Assembly (NCBI GenBank): GCA_017938625.1
Contig: JAGBBD010000030.1
Coordinates: 1-64,000, forward strand
From: Oscillospiraceae bacterium
Lineage (GTDB): Bacteria > Bacillota > Clostridia > Oscillospirales > Oscillospiraceae
Reading direction: 5' to 3'
DNA: 64,000 nucleotides
Positions within the stretch are counted from its first letter, which is position 1. Every line of letters begins with the position of its first letter. The position numbers and the translations under genes are program-made. A model generated the notes under the pieces. The model did no database searches. It saw nothing but the letters and a program-made list of their open reading frames with translations, and was not told the origin of the DNA. This document shows positions 1 through 9,760 of this stretch, in pieces.

Positions 1-3000
1 CAGAGGATACCACTTCTGTGGTCTTCACCGTCTTGCCCTGAGAGGTCTGGGTGATGATGGCGGTGTAGGACTTGGAAGCGTCGAGGCTCTTGGGGAACAT
101 GAAATTCAGAGCCAGTTCGTTACCCAGGTTCATGTTCGTACCTGCGATAGCGATGGTCTCGATGGGTTCTTCCTCCGGCTCGGACTTGGTGATGGTGCCG
201 CAGGCAGGACAGATGGTTTCATCCACACCGTCCACAGTGTAGGTCAATGCCTTGGCATGCTTACAGACAGCAGGATCATAGGAAGCGCCGGTGTAAGAGA
301 CCACATAGATCACAAACTCCATAGTCGCCAAGGTATCGCCGTTTTCATTGACTGCCTTGACTGCGATGGGATATCTGCCCATCTGCGTCTTAGTGGGAGT
401 CCAGGTGATCTTGCCGGTAGCAGCATCGAACTTCATGCCCTTGGCCAAGCCTTCGATCTCATAGGTCGCACCGGAGCCTTCCACACCTACCTGCAGATCC
501 ACACGGTAGCCGGTTTTCACCACCTGATCGGCGGTGTAATTCAGCACAGATGCCGCATCAAATACAGCAGACAGCGGGATGATGAAGTCATCACCAACAG
601 AAATGTTGTGGGTATAACCGGCATTGGGATCGGCATTATCCGCCATTTCACGAACCAGAGTCTGGGTATGCAGATCCAGAATCGCTGTGGTGCCCATAAG
701 TTCCACACCATAAATTCGGTAAGCGGCGTTTCTGTTGCTGGTGTTGTTTTCCACGTACAAATACGCATCCTCAAAGTCTGCTGCCTGCACGTTCTGATCC
801 AGTTCGACCTTCACAGTATAGCCTTCCAGATCCAAGCCACGGGTGAAATCGACAACCTTGCCGGTGATGGCAGGAACATCATTTGCGATCACATCTGCAA
901 CCTGCGTGGCTTCATTGCCCCAGGCATAGGTCACCTTGCCGCCCTCATAGGAGACGACGCCGGTGAAACCCCGGAAGTCGAACTTCCCTGCCACATTGTA
1001 GGTACAGTTGGGATTTGTGGCATAGGCCACATAGTCCACTCTGCCGTTTTTCAGCGTGATCTTCATGGCAGCAGCCTTATCGGCAGGCTCTTCTGTGCCG
1101 GAGATCAAGGTGACATTCACCAACTCCGCCTTCTCCACATAGCTCTGGTACTGATAGGGTTCGATCACGGTGGTAAAGAGTGTATCCAGCCCCTGTTCAC
1201 CACTGTTCTTCACCAGAACATACTCCAGATGGGTGGGGTTGGCACCATTCTGAGGAGGCTGACCGTTTGCAAGGGCAACTTCCTTCAGAGGCTTCTCCGA
1301 AACCATATGCAGCTTCAGATGGATGCCGGAGGAGGTGCTCAGACGCTTCTGGAAATCCTGAATATCCCAATCCACAGTAAAGGACGTACCGGGCGCATCA
1401 TCGCGGGAGACTCCATAGAGCCAGCTGAAACCGGCGCCGCGGCTCAGGTTCACATCCACCTGATTATTCATGTTCCAATAGCCGAAAGGCACATCGGGAC
1501 CTGCATAAGAGCCCATGGGCTGCTCCACAAGGCGCAGGCCCTCGGTGACAGGATCCAGATCGGTGGCACCATGGAAGGAGTACACATGCTCGCTGCCGCC
1601 AAGGATGCGGAAGAAATCAACCGCGTAATGGACACCGTCGCCATTGTCCACTGCCACCACGGTTCTGCGGTAGACATCCGTTTCAGGATATGCGTTGGTG
1701 GCATCCGCATCCATGACCTTGACCCTGCCATTATCGGCAAAGTGGCGAGGCTCACCGCCCCAGGTCAGTTCGGATTGGGCATGGCCATCAACCACGACAG
1801 TATTGTGTGACGCTGTATTTCGGATCCACTGCTCACGCATAGGATCGGAGCCGGTCACGTTCAGAGGATATCCCATATTGCCGGACAAGTTCAGACCGAA
1901 GGCTTCCATGTCTATATGCAGCGCGTCACTCTTTTCGTGACCAGCACCTGCTGTTCTGCCGAAATACAGCCAGTAGTCAAAGAACTCTTTGCCGTTGATC
2001 TCGGTACCGTGGAACACCTCAGGACCTTCTCTCAAAATGGCAATACCGAAGCCGGGCAGCATATCGGACATGGACATATTCCACGGCCCCTCCTGCTCGA
2101 TGATCCGCGCGATCTCGGAACGGATGCCGCTTTCAGGATCCTTGGTGAAGATATCTGCGTGCAAGCCATCCACGGAGTTGCCGTTGGCAGCGTAGATCGC
2201 CTTTCCGATATCGGGATCTTTCGTGTGGACAAATGCCGCCAGCATGGTATCGTGGTTGACAAAGAACCCCTGCGCCTGCACGGACGAGCCTGCCTCACCC
2301 ACCTGCGTCATCAGATTGCCGCAGACATTGAGTTTGAATATAGACCAGCAGAAATTGACGAATTTCTGATTCTGCCACAGGTCGGCACTTTCCACCTTAT
2401 CGTAGCCGGCAAGGATCTGGGCACAGTCAAGGATATCGTTGGGCAGCAGCGAGTTATACAGATAGGAAACTTCATCGCCCAGACCATCACGATCCACCTG
2501 GTTTGTAATGTAGCGCCAGATATCACCGCCTGCATTGGAGGCATCACGACCTGTGCCGGCAAGAATTTCTTCCCGGAAGATCCACTCGATCATTTCCTTG
2601 CTCTCAGGCATGCGATCCAGAGAAACTGCCGCTGCTGCCATTGCCGCCTGATGCATGCCGAAGTTACCGACGATCTGTGCCGTTTCACAGCCGCGCTTGA
2701 TCTCCAGCAGAATGTTGTTGTCTATCTTGTCGCGCAGATACTGCGGTGTGACCTCCTCGGGCGTGACACCCATGAAGTCGCTGTAGCCGCGCAGGAATTC
2801 CAGAACCTCTTCATTGTCCATGCAATCCCAGAAGGCATCGGAGCCCTTTGCCATACTGGGCGCGATGAAGTCTGCCTCCCAGACATAGCCCACGATCTTG
2901 CCCATACCCGCTCCGCCATCGGCATTTGCCCATTCGGCAGTGGGATAAATGTTCAGATCATACTCCGGGTAAATGTCCGCCATACGGCTCAGAAGGATGG

Positions 3001-6000
3001 CTCCTGCATTGCCGTATTTCTCATCACCGGTGTACAGATATGCATCACGCAGAGCATTGAGAACATCAAACATACTGTGGGGTGCAAAGTCACCCAGAGG
3101 ACGGAATACGTTGTGCAGATAATGGGCAATGTAGGTCGGTGCGCTGTCCGCGCCCTTATAGCCCCAGCCATCGTCAACACCCCAGCCTTCACCCATTTCA
3201 GGATACAGCTCGTTGACCAAATACTGCGGGTCTGCATTTTCCGGATGGAAATATCCACGCGTATCCAGACCGGACCGATAGTAGCTTTCAAAATCGTTGG
3301 AGGGGAAATCACGATCGCAGACAGGACAGGTGACCTTCCAGGGATTGTTGATCACATCCACCTTCCATGGATAGTGACCGTAGATATTTCTCAGATTGAC
3401 CTTGCAGTAACGGCAGGTCTCATAGGTGGTATCATACTCGTATCCCACCTGCGTACTGCGGGGGATGCCTTCACGAATCCACATATTGTAGAGCAGTTCC
3501 ACGTTCTCCACATACAGATCTGCCTTTGCAACCGCTTCCTCTTTCATTTGCCATGCCCAGTTATACTTGGTAACGTTTTCCTGTGCAATGGCGCGCTCTT
3601 CATAGGTATAAAGCGTAGGCTCGGTCTTGCCGCGGGTGAAAGTCAGCCAGATCTCTCCTGTGACAGTTCTGCTGCCATCCAAAAGCTGCGCTTCAATGAC
3701 AACAGAACCGAGGGTACCGCCGAAGGTCACAAAGCCGTTTTCATCCACCTGCGCAATGGAAGGATCCTTGGAACTGTAGTATGCACCCTCCACCTTGGTG
3801 TCATAGCCGCCTGCATCCTTTGCAATCAGCTGCAGCTGCACACCTTCCGTAAGATCGGGATTGATGGTGGTGCTCGGTGCAGACAACTGCACAGAGAGGA
3901 TCTTGCCCTCTTCTACCTGCACAGGGATAGTCTCTCTCCGGACTTCACCGTTTATATTGGCAGTTACGGTCACATTGGATGTTCCGATCAGAGCGCCTCT
4001 GATCTTGCTGCCTTCCACAGATACGCGGTTGCTGTCACTGCTGAGATAGTAGGTATTGACACCGCCTTGTGCATTCTTCAGCAAAACGTCGTTGCCGTTG
4101 GCATCGGTGATTTCGACGAGAATCTCAGATGTACCGCCCACCAGCAGAGGTGTTGTGGCAGATGTGACTGTGATCTCCATAGGAGCAGGATCTTCCACAG
4201 GACGCAGGATGTAACGGGAAGGATACATGGTACCCGCGTAGGTGCAGACCATATCAAGCGTGTGGACGCCTGCTTCCAGATAGATGGTATTCATGCGCTC
4301 GATCAGGTAGGCAGGCAGACCCAGACGAGGACCCTTGCGGAAATCCACGCTGCCCATGTAGGCAGCGTCCAGATACAGATCGCTTGCACCTGCCAGATAC
4401 TCAGGCATGGTGGTGCCGTTGAGCTCGAACATATACCAGCCGTCCTGCTTAACGGCAAAGTCCACTACAAAGTGTTCGCCTTCCGGCAGCTTGACACGAG
4501 GACCGTTTGCATCAGTATAGGAAATGGAGCTGCCGCCGTCATAGGACTTTCCCCTGTTCAGCTCCCAGCCGTCTTCTTCCAGAACGTTGGTCGCCAGTTC
4601 CACACAGCGATCCTTCATCATATCGATATAGACTTCGGAGGTCTCAAGCTCACGGTTGTCAATGACCTGAACGGTCACAGATGCCGCCACAGCCTGCTTC
4701 CGGACACCTGCCATCGCAGTCACGGTGACTGTACCGGGCGCAAGACCAGTCAACTTGCCGCTTTCGGAGACAGCGGCAATGGCAGGATCATCCACGCTCC
4801 ATGTCACAGGATACAGGCTCATATCTGCCCGGACACCGGACTTCTTTTCGCCCAAGAGCTTGATCTGCATACTGCCGCTCACGCCAAGGTAGGGCACCTC
4901 AGTGGTCAGGGTCATATCCGCAAGATCCGTATCATCTGTGACGACCACCTGTGCGGTGGTTTTGACCAATACGCCATCAAGATTTGCATAGGCATAGATC
5001 TCAGCAGAGCCCTCACCCACAGCAGTCACATCGCCGGTGGTCTGATCCACCCTCACCACATCGGTATTCCCGGATACAAAGTAGACAGCGCCGTAATTGC
5101 GCAGCTGTTTTTCGATCATGGTGATCTCGTTGGTGGTCACAGCAGTCAGTTCGCCCTGTGCGCGCTCCCCCGCTTTCATGGTGATCGCTCCAAAGCCATC
5201 AAGCAGATAATTCAAAATCTTCAAATCGCCTGCTTTGACCACGCGGACAGGGATCACAAAACTGCTGCCTGATGTCGTGACCGTCAGTTCGGTCTCACCC
5301 AGCTTTTTGCCGGTAATGACCAGATCCCTGTCTTCGGCAAATGCTGCCGCTGCGATCTTGGGATCGCCGCTTGTAACGGAGGCGGTAAATTCCGCATCAA
5401 ACACCAGATAGCTCTCAGTCAGATCCACATAAGCATCTCTGCCAAGCTCTGCACGGTGAGTGCCCAGAGGATCAAACGAGATCTTCTTCAAAGCTGCCGT
5501 GCCGACCAGCTTTACAGTACAGTCACCCTTTTCCATGGTGACAGCACCCAGGTTATACGATCCGTCTATGCTCAGATCTTCATAGATCAAAGCGCCGTCT
5601 ACATAGACATCCACCTGACCGCCGTAGCCCTCCACCCGCATGGCGTAGGGTCCGTTGGCCGGAATATCTACCACAAATTCCGCGATGCTCCCGATGCGGA
5701 TACCGGCCGCGGTGGCGCTTGCGTCCACTGTCAGGTCACCTTCTGTGCCGGAGATATTCCAGCGCAGGTTCTGATCGAGCCAGTTCTGCACGGAGGTCAT
5801 ATCCGTCACGACCTTGACCTTTTCCTGTTCGGTAGGCTGCTGAGTCTCCCACCAGGACTGATCGGCGGCTTTCCTTGCAAAGGCTGCAAAATCCATATCA
5901 ACCGGCTTGCCGCCCAGGGCATCGAGCTCACCGTTAAATTCCAGGACCGTAACAGGCACAGTACAGACCTTGGTATCACCTTCCATCAGGACAACGGAAG

Positions 6001-8770
6001 TTTCACCGGGAAGAACGCCGTCCAGCGTAATGAGACCGTTTTCATCGATCTGCGCCAGCACGATACTCTCATTTTCGGGCACAACATCATGAGTCTGTGC
6101 GGATATCTGCATATCATAAGGCAGATAGAAGTCCGTCAGATCGATGGTCTTCTTCGTGAACTCATACAGAGACTCAGAGGTCTTGGGCGTAAATTCCGCA
6201 TAGCGCAAAATGGCACCGGTATCGCCGATGGTATCGCCGCCGTAACGGTCTGCCAGAATATCAATGGCGATGGTGTTTTCTCCCTCATCCAGTTCCACAA
6301 GACCAAAGCTGAGGGTCACAACTGTGGAGGTATCTGCATAGAACCAGTATCTGTCATAGACCTTTTCACCGTTGACATACAAATCACCGTAGCCACCACC
6401 GCAAGCGGTGTCGATGTTCAGACTGCCGTTTTCGTTGTGCACAGAGAGTTTCAGATTATACTCCCCTGTTGCCGGAGCATCCACCACAAAATAGAACGTG
6501 GAAGCAGGCATACTGTTGAGGTATTTGCCCGGGTGCAGACGAAGTCCGAAGTCCATAGCACCGGCATTGAACAAGATTCGCTTGCAAAGAGCATCATCCA
6601 GCAGCTTGGTGCGGCTCTCGTCGATCTTCCAGTTCTGGGTCTCATCCAGCCACTGCAGCATCTCGCCGTAGGCATCACGCTGGGTTTGGGTCATGATATC
6701 GCCTTCGTTGATCCATGCACCGACTGTACGGATATGGGCACCGGCGGAAGACTGCTTCAGATCTGCCCACCAGCTCTGCTTGCTCATTTCCTTGACAGTC
6801 TTCATAAAGTCTGCCTTGAAAGCAACAGGCTGCGGGATTTCCCCCTCACGGGCATTGACCTTGACATTGACGATGCAGACCTGCTCTCCCTCCAGATCGG
6901 TTACGGAGATCCTTGTCTGGCCCACGGCTCTTCCGTAGATCTTCAGAATGCCGTTTTCCGTCAGGACAGCCTCAGCGATGGTTTCATCATCGCTGTGCGC
7001 CTCATGGGTGCCGGATGAAACAGGCACATCGTATGCCACATAGTTGTTTGTCAGTTCCAGCAGCAGGCGATTGCCCACCAGAAGCTCTTCCGGTGCACGC
7101 TCCGCCTGGGGGATAAATTCAAAATAACGAAGGATCGCTGCACGGTCGCCGGAAATATTTGCATGATAAGCATCGGCGATCATATCGATCATCAAAGAGT
7201 TTTCACCGCGGTCCAGCTCTACGTTGCCAAGATTAATGGTGAGAGTCTCATCGGCAACGGAATAGAAGTGATACTTCTCACAAACAGGCTCACCGTTAAT
7301 GTAAATATCGCCGTAGCCACCGCCGCAGGAGCCGTCAATGTTGGTCGAGCCGTTCTCATTGCGCAGAGACATTTTCAGCGTGTAGATACCGGCGGCAGGC
7401 GCGGTAAAGCTGATCACATTCTGAGACGCATTGTTTCCTTCATTCAGATAGCTTGTGTACATCCGAAGGCCCCAATCGGCACTGCCTGCGTTGATATGCA
7501 GCCGCTTGCCGACCCAGGTTTCGGAGAAGATCGATTTATCCTCATTGATGGTCCAGTTTTCGTTTTGAGAAAGCCAGTCCAGAAGCTGCGCGTACGCTTC
7601 CTTCTGAGAGGCATTCATATTGCCGTGGATATATCGGATTCCCTCCACAGAGGTTCCTGCGGAAACAGCGGACGCGCGGGGCAGCGCATCCCAGAAATCC
7701 TGCTGCGCCAGTTTCTGCGCACCTGCCATGAAGTCCAGCTTAAAGGCCACAGGCTCCACGTCGGCTTCCGGGTCGGCCGTGACTGTCACAAATACGGTGC
7801 AGATACATTCGCCGTCAGCATAGATCTGTACCTCGGCATCACCGATGCTCTTACCGCGCAGAACAAGATTTCCGTTGTCATTGAATTGAGCAGTGACGAT
7901 ATCTTCATCAGAGGAAACAGCTTCATGACTGTCCGCAGAAATTCCCTCGTCAAAGCGCACATAGTCTTCATGCAGATCCAGAACAAGGCGGCTGCCCTCC
8001 ATGACCTCTTCTCTGACAGAGCCTACAGGAATAAACTCGATGTTGCGCAAAATGGCGCAGCGATCACCGGAAATATTGGCACCGAGGGTATCGCAGATCA
8101 TATCGATCAGCAGTTCATTGGCACCTGCTTCCAGATCCACCACACCCAGATTGAGCGTCACAGCCTCATTGCCTGTGGAATGGAAGTGATAACGATCCAG
8201 AAGCTGGGTTTTGCCAAGGAACAGATCACCATAGCCACCGCCGCAGGTGCCGTCGATGTTGATGGAGCCGTTCTCGTTGAACACAGACAGCTTCATAACA
8301 TAGCTGCCTTCTGCAGGCGCCTGGATCTTCAGCTTCAGCTGAGAGGCATAGTTGCCTTCGTTGAGGTATTTTGTCCACAGACGCAGACCCCAGTCGGCAG
8401 TGCCGGCATTGAGATGCAGACGCTTATTGACCCAGGCCTGAGAAATGATGGAGTAGCCTTCATCAATAGACCAGTTTTCATTCTCTTCCAGCCATGCCAG
8501 CATAGAATCGTACGCACTTTTCTGCGTGCTGTTCATACCGCCATGAATATATTTGATGCCTCTGACCGATGTGCCGGAAGACACCGCGGAAGCATTGGGC
8601 AGATCATCCCACCACGTCTGCTGTGCCATCTTTTGGGCAGACGCCATAAAGTCCACCGTAAAGGCTTCCGGCGCAGTTTCGGTCTGCCGGGCAGAAACTG
8701 TCATGCCGCCGGGAAAAAGCCCAAAACCCATTACCATGATCATAAGGAGACTGATCAGTCGTTTTTTCAT
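1..8770 (-). CDS. Giant secreted heparinase II/III-like polysaccharide lyase (3' end outside window)
   Basis: At least 2,923 codons are open on the minus strand; the stop lies beyond the left edge. Start ATG at 8770 follows an AGGAGG site and a Lys/hydrophobic signal peptide. Order seen: four tandem CBM/Ig-like modules (residues ~36-1170); two Big2-like Ig domains (~1190-1360); a carbohydrate-binding-like beta domain (~1370-1530); Ig-like domains; an alpha/alpha-barrel region with a CPVC motif (~1815); the heparinase II/III beta-sandwich with SHNTVVVDG (~2320); a putative Ig domain; a CxxC pair; and the start of a module beginning AGTNMNLGNEL (~2874) that recurs in the neighbouring giant protein. 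The fold implies extracellular beta-elimination of a uronic-acid polysaccharide; the substrate cannot be read. It is divergent from an AraC regulator that probably controls it. Family call is firm, specificity unknown. Confidence 0.85.
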   Translation of the reverse strand, partial: MKKRLISLLMIMVMGFGLFPGGMTVSARQTETAPEAFTVDFMASAQKMAQQTWWDDLPNASAVSSGTSVRGIKYIHGGMNSTQKSAYDSMLAWLEENENWSIDEGYSIISQAWVNKRLHLNAGTADWGLRLWTKYLNEGNYASQLKLKIQAPAEGSYVMKLSVFNENGSINIDGTCGGGYGDLFLGKTQLLDRYHFHSTGNEAVTLNLGVVDLEAGANELLIDMICDTLGANISGDRCAILRNIEFIPVGSVREEVMEGSRLVLDLHEDYVRFDEGISADSHEAVSSDEDIVTAQFNDNGNLVLRGKSIGDAEVQIYADGECICTVFVTVTADPEADVEPVAFKLDFMAGAQKLAQQDFWDALPRASAVSAGTSVEGIRYIHGNMNASQKEAYAQLLDWLSQNENWTINEDKSIFSETWVGKRLHINAGSADWGLRMYTSYLNEGNNASQNVISFTAPAAGIYTLKMSLRNENGSTNIDGSCGGGYGDIYINGEPVCEKYHFYSVADETLTINLGNVELDRGENSLMIDMIADAYHANISGDRAAILRYFEFIPQAERAPEELLVGNRLLLELTNNYVAYDVPVSSGTHEAHSDDETIAEAVLTENGILKIYGRAVGQTRISVTDLEGEQVCIVNVKVNAREGEIPQPVAFKADFMKTVKEMSKQSWWADLKQSSAGAHIRTVGAWINEGDIMTQTQRDAYGEMLQWLDETQNWKIDESRTKLLDDALCKRILFNAGAMDFGLRLHPGKYLNSMPASTFYFVVDAPATGEYNLKLSVHNENGSLNIDTACGGGYGDLYVNGEKVYDRYWFYADTSTVVTLSFGLVELDEGENTIAIDILADRYGGDTIGDTGAILRYAEFTPKTSESLYEFTKKTIDLTDFYLPYDMQISAQTHDVVPENESIVLAQIDENGLITLDGVLPGETSVVLMEGDTKVCTVPVTVLEFNGELDALGGKPVDMDFAAFARKAADQSWWETQQPTEQEKVKVVTDMTSVQNWLDQNLRWNISGTEGDLTVDASATAAGIRIGSIAEFVVDIPANGPYAMRVEGYGGQVDVYVDGALIYEDLSIDGSYNLGAVTMEKGDCTVKLVGTAALKKISFDPLGTHRAELGRDAYVDLTESYLVFDAEFTASVTSGDPKIAAAAFAEDRDLVITGKKLGETELTVTTSGSSFVIPVRVVKAGDLKILNYLLDGFGAITMKAGERAQGELTAVTTNEITMIEKQLRNYGAVYFVSGNTDVVRVDQTTGDVTAVGEGSAEIYAYANLDGVLVKTTAQVVVTDDTDLADMTLTTEVPYLGVSGSMQIKLLGEKKSGVRADMSLYPVTWSVDDPAIAAVSESGKLTGLAPGTVTVTAMAGVRKQAVAASVTVQVIDNRELETSEVYIDMMKDRCVELATNVLEEDGWELNRGKSYDGGSSISYTDANGPRVKLPEGEHFVVDFAVKQDGWYMFELNGTTMPEYLAGASDLYLDAAYMGSVDFRKGPRLGLPAYLIERMNTIYLEAGVHTLDMVCTYAGTMYPSRYILRPVEDPAPMEITVTSATTPLLVGGTSEILVEITDANGNDVLLKNAQGGVNTYYLSSDSNRVSVEGSKIRGALIGTSNVTVTANINGEVRRETIPVQVEEGKILSVQLSAPSTTINPDLTEGVQLQLIAKDAGGYDTKVEGAYYSSKDPSIAQVDENGFVTFGGTLGSVVIEAQLLDGSRTVTGEIWLTFTRGKTEPTLYTYEERAIAQENVTKYNWAWQMKEEAVAKADLYVENVELLYNMWIREGIPRSTQVGYEYDTTYETCRYCKVNLRNIYGHYPWKVDVINNPWKVTCPVCDRDFPSNDFESYYRSGLDTRGYFHPENADPQYLVNELYPEMGEGWGVDDGWGYKGADSAPTYIAHYLHNVFRPLGDFAPHSMFDVLNALRDAYLYTGDEKYGNAGAILLSRMADIYPEYDLNIYPTAEWANADGGAGMGKIVGYVWEADFIAPSMAKGSDAFWDCMDNEEVLEFLRGYSDFMGVTPEEVTPQYLRDKIDNNILLEIKRGCETAQIVGNFGMHQAAMAAAAVSLDRMPESKEMIEWIFREEILAGTGRDASNAGGDIWRYITNQVDRDGLGDEVSYLYNSLLPNDILDCAQILAGYDKVESADLWQNQKFVNFCWSIFKLNVCGNLMTQVGEAGSSVQAQGFFVNHDTMLAAFVHTKDPDIGKAIYAANGNSVDGLHADIFTKDPESGIRSEIARIIEQEGPWNMSMSDMLPGFGIAILREGPEVFHGTEINGKEFFDYWLYFGRTAGAGHEKSDALHIDMEAFGLNLSGNMGYPLNVTGSDPMREQWIRNTASHNTVVVDGHAQSELTWGGEPRHFADNGRVKVMDADATNAYPETDVYRRTVVAVDNGDGVHYAVDFFRILGGSEHVYSFHGATDLDPVTEGLRLVEQPMGSYAGPDVPFGYWNMNNQVDVNLSRGAGFSWLYGVSRDDAPGTSFTVDWDIQDFQKRLSTSSGIHLKLHMVSEKPLKEVALANGQPPQNGANPTHLEYVLVKNSGEQGLDTLFTTVIEPYQYQSYVEKAELVNVTLISGTEEPADKAAAMKITLKNGRVDYVAYATNPNCTYNVAGKFDFRGFTGVVSYEGGKVTYAWGNEATQVADVIANDVPAITGKVVDFTRGLDLEGYTVKVELDQNVQAADFEDAYLYVENNTSNRNAAYRIYGVELMGTTAILDLHTQTLVREMADNADPNAGYTHNISVGDDFIIPLSAVFDAASVLNYTADQVVKTGYRVDLQVGVEGSGATYEIEGLAKGMKFDAATGKITWTPTKTQMGRYPIAVKAVNENGDTLATMEFVIYVVSYTGASYDPAVCKHAKALTYTVDGVDETICPACGTITKSEPEEEPIETIAIAGTNMNLGNELALNFMFPKSLDASKSYTAIITQTSQGKTVKTTEVVSS
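5250..8664 (-). repeat. Four tandem ~306-residue modules inside the giant lyase
   Basis: Copies begin near 8663, 7748, 6822 and 5903, a period of 915-926 bp. Copies 1-3 share QxxWWDxLP-type openings, NENWxIDE, NAGxADWGLR, NENGSxNID, GGGYGD and GDRxAILRxxEF, each followed by an Ig-like linker. Copy 4 is shorter and diverged. The jelly-roll-like pattern suggests carbohydrate binding, which is an inference. Confidence 0.85.
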
Positions 8771-8847
8771 GGATTTTCCTCCTCTTTGCGCGAAAATCTG
8801 GAGCATTTTATACAGCATACACAAATTATTTGTGTTTTCGTGTTTAC

Positions 8848-8876
8848 ATCATATAATAATTTATTGATTTTTTCCA
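8848..8876 (-). promoter_or_regulatory. Promoter of the giant lyase gene
   Basis: Minus-strand -35 TGGAAA (8876-8871) and -10 TATGAT (8853-8848) are 17 bp apart, ahead of the lyase start at 8770. The -35 is weak, which fits an AraC-activated promoter. The same elements and spacing recur at 15490-15518. Confidence 0.55.
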
Positions 8877-8906
8877 TTGTCTCTTGTGGTAAAAATATGG
8901 TATAAT
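8877..8906 (+). promoter_or_regulatory. Promoter of the first AraC regulator
   Basis: TTGTCT (8877-8882), an 18-bp spacer and TATAAT (8901-8906) precede the AraC gene. Its -35 abuts the -35 of the divergent lyase promoter back to back. Confidence 0.6.
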
Positions 8907-8934
8907 GTGACCACATTTTCCATGAGGTACGGCT

Positions 8935-9726
8935 ATGAAAGAAACACAGCAACTGATCAATCCACATCTTCAGGATATCAATCCCATTCTGGCCGGCTGG
9001 TCTTATAGTGGCCCCGGGGATGAACGCTGCCCCGAAGTGCTCAACTACACATTGCTCCACTACGTCTGCAGCGGCAAGGGCAGAATCCACACGTCCGACG
9101 GCTCTTTCGATCTCGTTCCGGGGCAGGCCTTTCTCATTTTCCCCGGTGACCATGTGACCCATGTGAGTGACAAGGAACAGCCATGGACCATCAAATGGGT
9201 TGGTTTTACCGGAATGCTCTCCCACTCCTTTGTGCAGCTTCCCAGAGTATTCCATGTTCCGCCGCAGTTTCTGCCCAATCTCAGAGCCCTGGAAGACATC
9301 AACGGTCACACGGCCTTTGACCTGGCATCGGACCTTCTGCTGCTGTACTCCAGACTGATCCGCCAGGAGACAAAAAAACCGGACTACGTCCAGTTTGTCA
9401 TGGATTATATTCAGATCTCTTATATGCACAAGCTGTCAGTCCAGTCCATTGCCGATCAGCTCAATCTGGACCGCAGTTATCTGGCACGGCAGTTTAAAAA
9501 ACGTACCAATCAGTCCATACAAAGCTATATCCTCAATGTCAGACTGATGGAAGCAAAGCGCTATCTGATGCAGGGCTACACCGTCAAGGAAGCCGCCGGT
9601 CTTTGCGGCTTCAATGATACCGCCAACTTCTCCAAGCTGTTTGCCAGAGAAGACGGTCTGAGTCCCCAGGCGTGGAAAAAGGTCGTAAGAGCCAACCTTG
9701 CCGCCATATCGGAACAGGAAAAATAG
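8935..9726 (+). CDS. AraC family transcriptional regulator
   Basis: 263 residues with an N-terminal cupin-type sensor domain (about 15-110) and a C-terminal double helix-turn-helix of the HTH_18 type (about 165-260; LNLDRSYLARQFKK and CGFNDTANFSKLF are the two recognition segments). The N-terminus carries a LQDINPILAG signature shared with the regulators at 15573 and 31136, so these three are paralogues. It is transcribed divergently from the giant lyase, which makes local activation in response to a sugar ligand the likely role. The ligand is not deducible. A hairpin terminator overlaps its stop codon. Confidence 0.9.
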   Translation: MKETQQLINPHLQDINPILAGWSYSGPGDERCPEVLNYTLLHYVCSGKGRIHTSDGSFDLVPGQAFLIFPGDHVTHVSDKEQPWTIKWVGFTGMLSHSFVQLPRVFHVPPQFLPNLRALEDINGHTAFDLASDLLLLYSRLIRQETKKPDYVQFVMDYIQISYMHKLSVQSIADQLNLDRSYLARQFKKRTNQSIQSYILNVRLMEAKRYLMQGYTVKEAAGLCGFNDTANFSKLFAREDGLSPQAWKKVVRANLAAISEQEK

Positions 9727-9757
9727 GGGGTCTGTCTATACACAGACTTCCTATTTT
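9721..9757. terminator. Bidirectional terminator between AraC and phosphatase genes
   Basis: Arms 9721-9736 and 9742-9757 pair (AAAATAGG.. and ..CCTATTTT, with two G-U pairs) between two convergent genes. Confidence 0.7.
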
Positions 9758-9760
9758 GAT

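Noticed and set aside
257..8905. Four long open frames on the plus strand (up to 1,118 codons)
   Set aside because: They lie antisense to the giant lyase, have no ribosome sites or recognisable domains, and the minus frame encodes a signal peptide and lyase motifs in one continuous frame.
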